Shown here: one piece after another, positions 36,667-45,608 of the stretch
How positions within the stretch are numbered: the first letter of the stretch is position 1
Layout of the letters: every line of letters starts with the position of its first letter
Assembly: GCF_020091405.1 (NCBI RefSeq)
Contig: NZ_CP081903.1
Location: 4,402,501 to 4,466,500, forward strand
Direction of reading: 5' to 3'
Source: Bacteroides cellulosilyticus
GTDB lineage: Bacteria; Bacteroidota; Bacteroidia; Bacteroidales; Bacteroidaceae
Length of the DNA: 64,000 bases
Made by a program: the position numbers and the translations under genes
The notes under the pieces: model-generated
The model's database searches: none
Seen by the model: only the letters and a program-made list of their open reading frames with translations
What the model was told of the DNA's origin: nothing

Positions 36667-36711
36667 CACGCTGAAAACCTTGAGTGGCTTTCTTTATAAA
36701 AGAAGTTCTGT

Positions 36712-37905
36712 ATGCAAAATTTAGTAAAGAAGGAGTATAAGATTCCTTTTATTCTGGTAACTTCCCTATTCTTCTTATGGGGATTTGCACATGCGATATT
36801 AGATGTGCTGAACAAACACTTTCAAGATGTGCTGATTATTACACGTGCCCATTCGGCATGGGTACAGGTTATGTTTTACCTGGGTTATTTCGTGATGGCT
36901 ATTCCTGCCGGACTGTTTATCAATAAGTACGGTTACCGGAAAGGAGTGGTTTTCGGTCTGTTGCTTTATGGCATAGGTTCCCTGCTTTTTATTCCTGGGG
37001 AATATTGGATGTCTTTCAATTTTTTTCTGTTCTCCTTGTTTGTCATAGCCTGTGGCCTGGTTTTTCTGGAAACAGCGGCTAATCCTTACATGACGGAATT
37101 AGGCGATCGGGAAACGGCTGCCAGTCGCCTGAATCTGGCGCAGTCATTCAATGGATTGGGTTGTATTTGCGGTCCGCTTATCGGGGGATTGTTATTGTTC
37201 TCGGAAGGGGGCGAAAGCAATATATCATTGCCTTACACACTGATGGGGATCATTGTATTGGGAGTTGCTCTGGCATTCTATAAGATACGCCTGCCGGAGA
37301 TTGTTCATGAAGCTGATGAAGAAGAAGTCGGAGAAAACGGTGCACGCGGGCTTTGGTCGCACAAGCTGTTTATCTTCGGTATTATCAGCCTGTTTTGCTA
37401 CGAGATTGCAGAAATATCAATCAACAGCTTCTTTATTAATTATGTGGTGGATGACGGCTGGATGAATGCCCGCGATGCATCTGTAGTACTTTCGTTCGGT
37501 GGTCTGGGACTGTTTATGTGCGGACGTTTTGCCGGTAGCTGGATTATGCGGTATATCCGGGCAGAAAAAGTGCTGTTTGTTTGTGCGATAGGAACGGTGG
37601 TCAGTACGTCTTTGGTGGTTCTTGATCTGGGCATTTTGTCGTTGATAGCCCTGTTTCTGGGATATGCGTTCGAAGCTATTATGTTCCCCACGATTTTCGC
37701 TCTTTCATTGAGGGGATTGGGTAACTATACGAAGCGTGCGTCTTCTTATCTGATGATGTCCCCCATCGGAGGAGCGGTAGGACCGCTCATGATGGGGTAT
37801 GTGGCTGATCAGACCAATATGTCTTTCTCTTTCATCGTTCCGTTGCTTTCGTTTATCGTGGTGTTGCTTTATGCCTGGAAAGTAAAGCAACGTTCGCTCT
37901 GCTAA
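36712..37905 (+). CDS. FucP-like sugar:proton symporter (MFS)
   Basis: A 397-residue inner-membrane transporter with about 12 helices, of the fucose/glucose-galactose permease group of the major facilitator superfamily. Signs: FILVTSLFFLWGFAHAILDVLNKHFQ at the start (split as in FucP), INKYGYRKGVVFGLLLYGIG, the AANPYMTELGDRETAASRLN motif near residue 123 and FNGLGCICGPLIGG near 143. Substrate cannot be fixed between fucose, glucose, galactose and N-acetylglucosamine. Its last codons overlap the end of the facing aldo-keto reductase gene by 4 bp. Confidence 0.88.
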   Translation: MQNLVKKEYKIPFILVTSLFFLWGFAHAILDVLNKHFQDVLIITRAHSAWVQVMFYLGYFVMAIPAGLFINKYGYRKGVVFGLLLYGIGSLLFIPGEYWMSFNFFLFSLFVIACGLVFLETAANPYMTELGDRETAASRLNLAQSFNGLGCICGPLIGGLLLFSEGGESNISLPYTLMGIIVLGVALAFYKIRLPEIVHEADEEEVGENGARGLWSHKLFIFGIISLFCYEIAEISINSFFINYVVDDGWMNARDASVVLSFGGLGLFMCGRFAGSWIMRYIRAEKVLFVCAIGTVVSTSLVVLDLGILSLIALFLGYAFEAIMFPTIFALSLRGLGNYTKRASSYLMMSPIGGAVGPLMMGYVADQTNMSFSFIVPLLSFIVVLLYAWKVKQRSLC

Positions 37906-39050
37906 TATCCGAATTTCTCCACAGCCTTTTCCATCTGTTCGATGATGGCGACTCCGAAGGGACAGTTCGTTTCGCATTGTCCGCACTGGATGCACTCTGA
38001 GGCGTGGTGTGTGAGGGCTTTGTAGTGTTCACGCACAGTCTCGGGTATCTCGTTCTGGGCAATGGTCAGGTTGTAGTACTTGTTCACGCTTGCTATGTCG
38101 ATGCCTACGGAACAGGGAGCGCAATGTCCGCAATACATGCAATGGCCTTTCCAGGTGAACTTTTCCATGCCTGCCATGACGGTGGTGTAGTCTCTTTCTT
38201 CTTTGCTGGCGGTGCACCAGTCGATGGCTGCCTGCATCTCATCACAACTTCTGCACCCCACCATGATGGAGGCAACAGCCGGACGGGTCAGTGCATATTC
38301 GATGCATTGCACCGGAGTCATAGCTTTGCCAAAGGGTGAGTTGGTTTCACTTAGCAAATCTCCGCCGCCATATACCTTCATCACATCGAGCCCTACACCT
38401 TTCTCTTCGCACAGTTCGTAGAGCCTTTCCCGTTCCGGATCTATGTTCTGCAGGGAGTGGGCATAGTTTTCATCGGCCCATAAGTCATCTACGTTTTCAG
38501 TGGGCGGTTGCAGATCATAGCAAGGATTGATGGAGAACATCAGCACTTCAATCAGTCCGCTTTCCACAGCCATACGTGCAACGGTGGGGTTGTGGCTGCT
38601 CAGTCCGATGTGGCGGATTTTGCCTTCTTCCTTCAGGCGCAGGGCCAGCCGGATAACGGGACCGTTGAATACTTCATGAAAGTCTTCTTCGCTGTCCACA
38701 TAGTGTATCATGCCGATATCCAGATAGTCGGTATCGAGGCGTGCCAACTGGTCTTCGAAGGAGGCGATTGCCTTGTCGATGTCGCGTGTACGCAGGTACT
38801 GGTCGTTTTCCCAGGTGGTGCACAGATGCCCTTGGATGATAAATTGCTCGCGGCGGCCTGTCAACGCTTTGCCGATGTTGCTGCGTAAATCGGGGTTGGA
38901 GGCATACATATCAATAAAGTTGATTCCTTTACTGATGGCGAAGTCCATTGCTACAGATGTCTGTTCTTCTGTTTTGCCAACGAAACCTTCGCACCCTAAT
39001 GCGATGGTGCTGACTGACAAACCGGTATTTCCTAATGTTCTATATTCCAT
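37902..39050 (-). CDS. Aldo-keto reductase with C-terminal ferredoxin-type cluster domain
   Basis: A 382-residue oxidoreductase. The first ~290 residues form an AKR barrel (EYRTLGNTGLSVSTIALGC, GINFIDMYASNPD with the catalytic tyrosine region, DYLDIGMIHYVD, IRHIGLSSHNP). The C-terminal part has iron-sulphur motifs CMYCGHCAPC near residue 300 and CIQCGQCETNCPF near 357. This iron-sulphur AKR class is common in anaerobes; substrates are mostly unknown. Four 22-bp palindromic repeats lie about 150 bp upstream of its start. Confidence 0.9.
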   Translation of the reverse strand: MEYRTLGNTGLSVSTIALGCEGFVGKTEEQTSVAMDFAISKGINFIDMYASNPDLRSNIGKALTGRREQFIIQGHLCTTWENDQYLRTRDIDKAIASFEDQLARLDTDYLDIGMIHYVDSEEDFHEVFNGPVIRLALRLKEEGKIRHIGLSSHNPTVARMAVESGLIEVLMFSINPCYDLQPPTENVDDLWADENYAHSLQNIDPERERLYELCEEKGVGLDVMKVYGGGDLLSETNSPFGKAMTPVQCIEYALTRPAVASIMVGCRSCDEMQAAIDWCTASKEERDYTTVMAGMEKFTWKGHCMYCGHCAPCSVGIDIASVNKYYNLTIAQNEIPETVREHYKALTHHASECIQCGQCETNCPFGVAIIEQMEKAVEKFGY

Positions 39051-39081
39051 GATGTTTTTCTGTTTCTAAAATACGCTTTTG

Positions 39082-39089
39082 CGAAGTTA
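39082..39089 (-). promoter_or_regulatory. Candidate promoter of the aldo-keto reductase
   Basis: The minus strand reads TAACTTCG, one mismatch from TAnnTTTG, 31 bp before the ATG at 39050. Confidence 0.4.
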
Positions 39090-39195
39090 CTAATTTATGC
39101 GAATCGGTAGTTTAATTTAGTTTATTATTATTAGGTTATGAACTAAAAAAACAGGGTAGTGGTGTATATTGTCTACAAATGATGTATGTTCCTAA

Positions 39196-39278
39196 AACAG
39201 TCGTATACTGAACCTAATTCAGTCGTATACTGAATGCCATTCAGTCGTATACTTAATAGGGTTCAGTCGTATACTGAA
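39196..39278. repeat. Four palindromic repeats at exact 22-bp spacing
   Basis: The 17-mer TTCAGTCGTATACTGAA, or a close variant, starts at 39196, 39218, 39240 and 39262. The arms TTCAGT and ACTGAA are perfect inverted copies. The spacing is two helical turns. The rest of 39051-39439 is AT-rich with a short TATCACCT repeat near 39380. The array lies upstream of the aldo-keto reductase promoter and could be an operator, or a member of an intergenic repeat class. Confidence 0.9.
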
Positions 39279-39439
39279 TAGGGCGTGGTTTAATGATGTT
39301 GATAATCAGAAAGTTATAAAAATCTGTATTGCTGTTGATAAATTCTGACAAATCTCTGCGATATATAGCGCAGCTACTTTATCACCTTATCACCTTATCA
39401 CTCTTTCTCTTCCTTTCTATCCAGAGAAAACGGAGACGT

Positions 39440-40384
39440 TTATATGGGTTCGGGTGGTTGTTTCTTCTTCTGTTTCCTGCTTATCAGCATGACTCCCAGT
39501 AGTATGATGAACAGTCCGCCCAATTGGATGAAGGTCACTTGTTCGTTTCCCACGATTACTCCTAAAAGTACGGCAATGAACGGATTGACATAGGCGTGGG
39601 TACCGACTTCTGCCGCAGGCCGCACTTTTAGCAGCCAGACGTAGGCAGAATAGGCAAGCAGGGAACCGAAGAATATCAGATAAGCCAGTGACAGCCAGCT
39701 TGCAGATGAAACATTCAACAGGTCGGTCCTTTGCATATCTCCATTCACAGCACTGCAAATCCAGAACATACCACTGGCGAAAAGCATCTGCCAGCCTGAA
39801 CCGGCAAACGCATTTACTTCTTCCTCGCGGGAAGAGCGGTATTTGGCATACAAGGTACCCAGTGCCCAAGATATGCATCCGAAAACAAGAAGTAAGATTC
39901 CACGCTCGCTGTGCGGATGCAGGTTTGCTGCATTGAGTTGTTCCAAATAAAGCAAAATAACGCCCCCGAAACCGATGACTCCACCTGCGATTGTAAGAGG
40001 ATTGCGGAGATTAGTTTTCCACATTGGGGCATCCAACAGCAGAATCCAGAGTGCGGTGGAAGAAGCGATGATAGCTACCAGGCTACTGGTTAAGTAGCGT
40101 TGTGCCAGCATCACTACAGCCATATCTATGAACAGCAATACAATTCCGCTGACGGCAGAGCGCTTTATCAGGCTTCTCCTGAATATTTTCTCTCCCCGTA
40201 AGTGGCATATGCCGAGAAGTATAAGTGCGGCTGCCGTAAACCGTAAAGCTCCGAGCAGAAAAGGAGGCAAGTCCTTTAATGCTACACCTATGAAGAAGTA
40301 GGTAGATCCCCAAACTACATAGATAAGGAAATAGGCGGTAATGATACCGGTTATGTTTCTGTTTGCTTTATTCGGTTCTTCCAT
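39440..40384 (-). CDS. EamA/DMT-family permease
   Basis: A 314-residue inner-membrane protein with about ten helices arranged as two EamA repeats (VVWGSTYFFIGVALKDLPPF in the first; ISWALGTLYAKYRSSREEE and VGTHAYVNPFIAVLLGVIVG in the second). DMT permeases export amino acids or other small metabolites. The start lies inside the end of the PatB-like gene (34-bp overlap), so it is last in a five-gene minus-strand operon. An amino-acid or thiol-related substrate would suit the neighbour but is only inferred. Confidence 0.88.
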   Translation of the reverse strand: MEEPNKANRNITGIITAYFLIYVVWGSTYFFIGVALKDLPPFLLGALRFTAAALILLGICHLRGEKIFRRSLIKRSAVSGIVLLFIDMAVVMLAQRYLTSSLVAIIASSTALWILLLDAPMWKTNLRNPLTIAGGVIGFGGVILLYLEQLNAANLHPHSERGILLLVFGCISWALGTLYAKYRSSREEEVNAFAGSGWQMLFASGMFWICSAVNGDMQRTDLLNVSSASWLSLAYLIFFGSLLAYSAYVWLLKVRPAAEVGTHAYVNPFIAVLLGVIVGNEQVTFIQLGGLFIILLGVMLISRKQKKKQPPEPI

Positions 40385-41529
40385 TGCTTGAACCTTTCTA
40401 AACCTTCTGTTAATACTTGCCGGGGGCAGGCTATGTTGATGCGGACAAAGCCTTCTCCGGTGTCTCCGTACATGCTGCCTTCATTCAGCCAGAGCTTTTC
40501 TTGTTCCAATAGCGAGGTTACTATATCTTCCGAGGTACGCTTTAATGCGGAACAATCCACCCATACCAGATAAGTACCTTCCAGCTTCGTTACAGAGAGC
40601 TCCGGCAGATGTTTGGCGAAGAAACTTCTCAAGTAGTTATAGTTATCAAACAAATACCTTTTCAGTTCTTCCAGCCATTCTTCCCCTTCATTATAGGCGG
40701 CTATCAAAGCTTCTACTCCGAATGGATTTACGTCGCAGACTTCGTTTATATTGATGGCTTTGTCTATCTTCTTGCATACATCGGTATCAGCGGACACGAT
40801 GTTGGCAATCTGGACTCCTGCCAGGTTGAACGCCTTGCTGGGGGAAATGCAAGTGACGGAATTCATCAGGAACTCCTGCGATATGGAGGCGAAAGGTGTA
40901 TAGGTATATTCCGGAAAAACCAGTTCACAATGAATTTCATCCGCTACTACCGTTACATGATTCCGGAGGCAAATCTCACCGATACGTATCAGTTCTTCCC
41001 GGTTCCATACTCTTCCGGCGGGGTTGTGAGGGTTGCACAATAGTAAGAGTTTGACTTTACTATCGGCAGTCTTCTTCTCCAAGTCATCGAAATCAATCCG
41101 GTAAGTTTCGTTTTCATATATCAGTGGGTTGGAAACGATTTCACATCCGTTGTTTCGTATGGATGAGAAGAAGCAATTATACACCGGAGTCTGCACCAGG
41201 ACTTTGTCGCCGGGGCCGGTCAGGGCTTTTATGATTGCCGACAGCGCCGGTACTACTCCGGAGGTATAGATAATCCACTCTTTTTCTATTCTCCAGTCGT
41301 GGCGTCTTTTGAACCAGTTGATCGTTGCATTGTAGTAAGCATCGGGTACACGGACGTATCCGAAGATGCCATGCTCCACCCGCCTTTTCAACGCTTCCGT
41401 CACGGCGGGTGCTGTGCGGAAATCCATATCGGCTACCCACATCGGCAATACACCCGGGGTAGTGGCAGAATCCCATTTATAGGAATTCGTGCCCCGGCGT
41501 GGAATGATTTCATCGAAGTTGTACGGCAT
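40351..41529 (-). CDS. MalY/PatB-type PLP C-S lyase
   Basis: A 392-residue fold-type I PLP enzyme that cleaves cystathionine or related S-substituted cysteines. Marks: YNFDEIIPRRGTNSYKWD at the start, LPMWVADMDFRTAPAV, the LLLCNPHNPAGRVW loop near residue 165, VVADEIHCELVF and the PLP lysine in SPSKAFNLAGVQ near 230. The ATG at 41529 overlaps the end of the DUF3737 gene by 20 bp, giving translational coupling. A longer start at 41571 would overlap further and is unlikely. Confidence 0.9.
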   Translation of the reverse strand: MPYNFDEIIPRRGTNSYKWDSATTPGVLPMWVADMDFRTAPAVTEALKRRVEHGIFGYVRVPDAYYNATINWFKRRHDWRIEKEWIIYTSGVVPALSAIIKALTGPGDKVLVQTPVYNCFFSSIRNNGCEIVSNPLIYENETYRIDFDDLEKKTADSKVKLLLLCNPHNPAGRVWNREELIRIGEICLRNHVTVVADEIHCELVFPEYTYTPFASISQEFLMNSVTCISPSKAFNLAGVQIANIVSADTDVCKKIDKAININEVCDVNPFGVEALIAAYNEGEEWLEELKRYLFDNYNYLRSFFAKHLPELSVTKLEGTYLVWVDCSALKRTSEDIVTSLLEQEKLWLNEGSMYGDTGEGFVRINIACPRQVLTEGLERFKQWKNRIKQTET

Positions 41530-42412
41530 ATTGCATCTCTTTTGTTGTTTCATCAAAACAGGTCTGGTCATCCCAAAGTTTCAGTTTGCAGTTGCCGGGA
41601 GCCTTTATGTTTTCGTCTATGATGACGGCTCCGTAACTTTCGGCTGTGATGCTTCCCGTGCGTGGATTCTTTATGCTGTGAACCGGACCTTTGATGGTGG
41701 CCTGGAGACTGCTGTATTCAAATGCAAGGTCGGCATCGTCGGCCATTGTGCAGTTTTCCATAATCAGGTCGTGGGCATAACAAAGCGGTTGCGTGCCTGA
41801 AATCTTGCAGTTCACCAGACGCAGGTTTCTGGAATGCCAGCCCAGATATTCGCCATTCAGCTCGGAATCGTATACCGTTACGTTTTCCGTATTCCAGAAG
41901 GCATCTTTGGAGTTGATGATGGCATTGCGGATTTCTACGTTCTTGCAATACTGGAATGAGTAGTTGCCGTTCTGGCTGTAATTTTCGATGCGTATGTTCT
42001 CACCGTGTATGAACAGGTAGTCGGCTTTGTCAACCTGTACGTTCCTGAGTTCTACATTGCGGCAGAACCAAAGGGTTTCCAAGGCATTGGGAAGTTGCAC
42101 GTTTTCCAGTTTTATGCCGTCCATTTCGCGGAACATCTTCGGTGCTTCCACTACGGTATCCGTCATTTGTACATTCTGCGAGTACCAAAGTGCGGCACGG
42201 GCACCTTCTGTAAAGAAACAGTTCTTTATAGTGAAGCCATTGTTGTGCCAGTACGGGTATTTCCCTTCGAAGCGGCAGTTCACTGCTATGATGTTGCTGC
42301 ATTCTTTCAGTGCGGACTCACCTGTATGGATGGTTACATTTTCCAGTTGGAGGTCGTGAGTTGCAAACAGGGGGCGTTCGCCTCCGAATTCTTTGTTTTT
42401 GATAATTTCCAT
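41510..42412 (-). CDS. DUF3737 protein, right-handed beta-helix
   Basis: A 300-residue protein made of short repeats in which N, V and C positions recur (ECSNIIAVNCRFEG, NGFTIKNCFFTEG, CRNVELRNVQVD, CKNVEIRNAIINS, RNLRLVNCKISG), the sign of a parallel beta-helix as in DUF3737. It has no signal peptide. Its substrate or partner is unknown. DUF3737 genes often sit with hydrolases and C-S lyases, as here, so a shared small-molecule pathway is likely though undefined. Confidence 0.85.
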   Translation of the reverse strand: MEIIKNKEFGGERPLFATHDLQLENVTIHTGESALKECSNIIAVNCRFEGKYPYWHNNGFTIKNCFFTEGARAALWYSQNVQMTDTVVEAPKMFREMDGIKLENVQLPNALETLWFCRNVELRNVQVDKADYLFIHGENIRIENYSQNGNYSFQYCKNVEIRNAIINSKDAFWNTENVTVYDSELNGEYLGWHSRNLRLVNCKISGTQPLCYAHDLIMENCTMADDADLAFEYSSLQATIKGPVHSIKNPRTGSITAESYGAVIIDENIKAPGNCKLKLWDDQTCFDETTKEMQYAVQLR

Positions 42413-42425
42413 AATTTCTTTGTTT

Positions 42426-42962
42426 TTATTGTAGTTCGAATGTTATAGTTACACTGCCCGAACCGAGGGCGGATGCCAGTCCCGAAGGGTTATTTACACG
42501 CCCCAGGCGAGTATAGCTGTAGGATGTTGAAAAGGTCTCATAGAAAAGTACCAGACAGGAGCCGCCGTAAAGCATCAGGTCGCCCGTGCGGATGGTTCCC
42601 GGGTTGGAAGATGCGGTAGGCAGGTTTCCCGATAGGTAGAAGTACTTTTCGTTGCCGTTCAGTTCGGACATGTTTAGGGTCATAGGCAGTAATGCCTTGA
42701 AAGCTGTTGCCGCCGCATTGTTTTCCAGTGTGGCGGTGAATGAGGCGGAGCCGACTGTTATTTTTAGATTGTTGCTCATAGGGTTATCGTCATCATCATC
42801 GTCATTGCCGGGATTAACCGGAGGCTCGTCGTCGTCCGTACTTCCCGGAGGTATCTGTTGCCCTGTTTCGGGTATAGGAGCATCGTCGCTGCATGATGTG
42901 CTCCAAACGGACAATGTCAACGTCATAAAAATGAGTACTAAGTAATATTTCATAATCTTCAC
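42426..42962 (-). CDS. Cyclophilin-like lipoprotein
   Basis: A 178-residue precursor with a lipoprotein signal (LTLSVWSTSCS, cysteine near residue 24), an acidic low-complexity linker (DDDEPPVNPGNDDDDDDNP) and a C-terminal cyclophilin-like domain (ITVGSASFTATLENNAAATA, then LPMTLNMSELNGNEKYFYLSG, GDLMLYGGSCLVLFYETFST). It should be anchored at the cell envelope. The domain lacks known peptidyl-prolyl isomerase residues as far as I can judge. It starts 4 bp after the upstream hydrolase gene. Confidence 0.82.
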   Translation of the reverse strand: MKIMKYYLVLIFMTLTLSVWSTSCSDDAPIPETGQQIPPGSTDDDEPPVNPGNDDDDDDNPMSNNLKITVGSASFTATLENNAAATAFKALLPMTLNMSELNGNEKYFYLSGNLPTASSNPGTIRTGDLMLYGGSCLVLFYETFSTSYSYTRLGRVNNPSGLASALGSGSVTITFELQ

Positions 42963-42966
42963 GGTA

Positions 42967-43995
42967 TTATTTCAGGTATTCCTTAAAGAAAGAATCCAGC
43001 TTGTCGAACGGGATGAGGCTGACCCGGTCGTAAAGGTCCACATGGCCTGCACCGGGCACGATGTATAATTCTTTGGGCTCGGCAGCCTTGCTGTAGGCGT
43101 CTTCGCTGAATTCGCGTGAGTGTGCATTCTCTCCGGCGATGAAGAGCATGGGGCGCGGTGAGATGGTCTCGATATCGGCAAACGGATAGAAGTTCATGAA
43201 CTTCGTGTTGCTTGCCAGGGTGGGGTGCGTGGTGGTCAGGGGCGTTGCACCTTCGGGGGTAAATTCTCCGCGTTCTGTACGGTAGAATTCATAAAACTCG
43301 CGTTCAATAGGAGAGGAGTCAGGCGTCAGTTCGTGTACGGTGCCGCCGGTGTATTTCGTTTCTCCACCCAGAAATTCCGCATAGCGTTGTTCGGCGGCTT
43401 CGGCAATGATTTGTTTCCTTTGTTCCAGGGTCAGTGCGTGTTTCAGTCCGTTGCGGCTTGCTGTACCCATATTATACATGCTGATGGTTGCAATGGCTTT
43501 CAGGCGCGGATCGATTTTTGCCGCACTGATGGCGAAACTTCCACTGCCGCAGATACCGATTACGCCGATACGGTTGCGGTCGACGAACGGGCGTGTACCG
43601 AGGAAATCGACTGCTGCGCTGAAGTCTTCCGCATAGATTTCCGGGGAGACGCTGTTGCGTGGTTCTCCTTCACTTCCTCCCCAGAAGGACAGGTCGATGG
43701 CGAGGGTGACGAAACCGCGTTCGGCCATCTTGGTGGCGTAAAGGTTTGCACTTTGTTCTTTGACTGCCCCCATCGGGTGCCCGACGATGATTGCGGGATA
43801 CGTTTCTCCTGCTTTCATGTCTTTGGGCAGGAAAAGGTTTCCGGCTACTTTCATTTTGTATTGGTTGGAGAAGGATACTTTCTCCATGTTGACAAGAGTA
43901 CTTTTATAAAAGTTGTCCGCATCTGTTTGTGCGAAGGAGAGGCTTGTGCCGAGTGTCACTAAAAATGACGCTGCTACTGATAGTATTCGTTTCAT
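42967..43995 (-). CDS. Secreted alpha/beta hydrolase
   Basis: A 342-residue precursor. The ATG at 43995 gives a clear signal peptide (ILSVAASFLVTLGTSLSFA), so the enzyme is periplasmic. The fold is alpha/beta hydrolase of the dienelactone hydrolase/acetyl xylan esterase kind, with AIIVGHPMGAVKEQ near residue 70 and a nucleophile elbow IGICGSGSFA near 140. There the usual serine position is cysteine-glycine-serine (GxCGSG), like dienelactone hydrolases. The C-terminal GAGHVDLYD supplies the histidine. It is the first gene of the minus-strand operon down to 39440. Confidence 0.85.
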   Translation of the reverse strand: MKRILSVAASFLVTLGTSLSFAQTDADNFYKSTLVNMEKVSFSNQYKMKVAGNLFLPKDMKAGETYPAIIVGHPMGAVKEQSANLYATKMAERGFVTLAIDLSFWGGSEGEPRNSVSPEIYAEDFSAAVDFLGTRPFVDRNRIGVIGICGSGSFAISAAKIDPRLKAIATISMYNMGTASRNGLKHALTLEQRKQIIAEAAEQRYAEFLGGETKYTGGTVHELTPDSSPIEREFYEFYRTERGEFTPEGATPLTTTHPTLASNTKFMNFYPFADIETISPRPMLFIAGENAHSREFSEDAYSKAAEPKELYIVPGAGHVDLYDRVSLIPFDKLDSFFKEYLK

Positions 43996-44043
43996 ATACG
44001 CTTTGTTTTTGGTGATTAAATTGATTCTCTGTTTTCTACAATG

Positions 44044-44051
44044 CAAATGTA
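44044..44051 (-). promoter_or_regulatory. Promoter of the hydrolase-to-EamA operon
   Basis: The minus strand reads TACATTTG, a perfect -7 box, about 48 bp before the ATG at 43995, supporting that start. Confidence 0.6.
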
Positions 44052-44242
44052 CGGCGGAGTTAGCATACTGTTTGTAGACAGATTACGGACATGATAACCC
44101 GAATTACAGATTATGAAGAAATGAGTGGGGGAGCTTTATCGCCTGCTTGTCCTTTCTTTATCTTCTGTTTACAAACTTTGCGGATACGAAACCCGTTGTG
44201 GGTTTAAGCGCGATGTTGCGTGTAACTAAATAGTATAGAGGT

Positions 44243-45271
44243 ATGAAAACAGAAGATATGGCACCTGACGTGGGAACCGATGCAGGAGCCGATGTGGAAA
44301 TTGATGTGGGAAGGATGGAGCTGTCGTCCTACATGCTTGCGGTGATTGAAAAGTTGAAACATGAACAGAAGTATGCGGCTGCACATGGCTATCTGTGTGC
44401 GCTTCATTCGTTTCAGGACTTTGCCGGTGGCAGGGGAGTGCCTTTGCCGATGAATGAAGTCTTCCGTCCCGAACGGCTGAAAGCCTATGAGGAGTGGTTG
44501 ATGCAGAAGAAGGCGCGTCCGCTGAAGCCGAACAGTGTGACCTGCTACATGAGTTCTCTGCGTGCGGTGTACAATCGCTGGATGCCTGCCGGCACTCCGG
44601 GACATGATGCAAAGATGTTTGCTGACGTGCATACCCGCGTGGTTTCGCAGACCAAACGGGCGTTGCAAGGATGGCAGATGGAAAAGGTGCTGGCGGGCAG
44701 TCCCTTCATTGCCGGACAGACTGCCCTCGATTATTTCCGCCTGATGTTCCTTTGCCGGGGCATGCCTTTCATCGACCTCGCCCACTTGCGCAAGCGTGAT
44801 TTGCAAGGTCGATATCTCGTCTATTTGCGGCATAAGACCCGGAGCCCGATGCGGGTGGAGTTGTGTCCCGAAGCGTTGCGCCTGCTGCGCAAGTACGGAA
44901 AGGAGAATCCGGATTCCCCCTACCTGCTCCCCATTCTGGATGCGGACACGTCTGGCGGATGGGGGTTGTATAAGGACTATCAGGATGCCTTGCGACTGTT
45001 CAACCGTGATTTAGCACGGGCTATGGAGTTTCTGCTGCCCGGAGTACGGGTCAGCTCGTATACGGCACGCCACACCTGGGCAACGCTGGCTTATCACATG
45101 GGGCTGCCTCTGGGAGTCATCAGCCAGTCGCTGGGACACGCTTCCATACGGGTGACGGAAACCTATCTGAAGCCTTTTGAGAACGAACGGCTCGATAAAG
45201 CGAATAAACAACTGATTGCAACTGTGAAGAAAGGCAAATGGAAGAAATTTGCTAATAACAACATACTGTAA
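44243..45271 (+). CDS. Tyrosine recombinase
   Basis: A 342-residue site-specific recombinase. An N-terminal SAM-like core-binding domain (about residues 35-140) precedes the catalytic domain with LMFLCRGMPFIDLAHLR near residue 172, SSYTARHTWATLAYHMG near 270 (HxxR box), and LGHASIRVTETYLKP with the nucleophilic tyrosine near 310. This layout is that of Bacteroides Tsr-type invertases as well as element integrases. A 313-bp segment bounded by perfect 16-bp inverted repeats begins 25 bp after its stop, which favours a DNA invertase. It could alternatively be the integrase of the mobile element to the right. Confidence 0.93.
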   Translation: MKTEDMAPDVGTDAGADVEIDVGRMELSSYMLAVIEKLKHEQKYAAAHGYLCALHSFQDFAGGRGVPLPMNEVFRPERLKAYEEWLMQKKARPLKPNSVTCYMSSLRAVYNRWMPAGTPGHDAKMFADVHTRVVSQTKRALQGWQMEKVLAGSPFIAGQTALDYFRLMFLCRGMPFIDLAHLRKRDLQGRYLVYLRHKTRSPMRVELCPEALRLLRKYGKENPDSPYLLPILDADTSGGWGLYKDYQDALRLFNRDLARAMEFLLPGVRVSSYTARHTWATLAYHMGLPLGVISQSLGHASIRVTETYLKPFENERLDKANKQLIATVKKGKWKKFANNNIL

Positions 45272-45295
45272 GGCACGATTTTAGCAAGAAGTTAC

Positions 45296-45608
45296 TTACC
45301 AAGTAACGGCGGTAATCGCCTACAAAGGTGCACTTATTTTCACAAACAGTCAAGCAAACCTTAAGAAAAGTTGAAATGAAATTTGTACGATACACTATAA
45401 TAACACTCTGAAATAAGAAAAACACATATTATCCTCCTATTTCTACTGCGGCAGGCATATGAAATGCAGCTCCCACTTTTTGTCCTGAAAGCGGAATGAC
45501 TACTTCTTGTACTTTCTTTATCCTGAAAAGTATCTTTTAGTCTAAACGGTGCGTCCTGGAAACGCTTTTCCGGGCTGCATCGGATAGTAGTGCGCCGTTA
45601 CTTGGTAA
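45296..45608. repeat. Candidate invertible DNA segment
   Basis: Perfect 16-bp inverted repeats lie at 45296-45311 (TTACCAAGTAACGGCG) and 45593-45608 (its exact reverse complement). The left arm sits inside a smaller palindrome GTTACTTACCAAGTAAC (45291-45307), like a recombinase core site with two half-sites. The 281 bp inside hold no gene. A promoter-like TTG (45507-45509) and TATCTTTT (45531-45538) point right in this orientation; a weaker CACCTTTG points left at 45323-45330. It is directly downstream of the tyrosine recombinase, as in Bacteroides phase-variable promoters. Confidence 0.75.

Noticed and set aside
39196..39278. Possible CRISPR array
   Set aside because: Only 5-bp spacers separate the repeats, and no cas genes are present.
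44243..45271. Recombinase as part of a tRNA-targeting integrative element
   Set aside because: No tRNA gene or direct repeat was found near it, while inverted repeats suited to DNA inversion lie right beside it; the alternative is not excluded.
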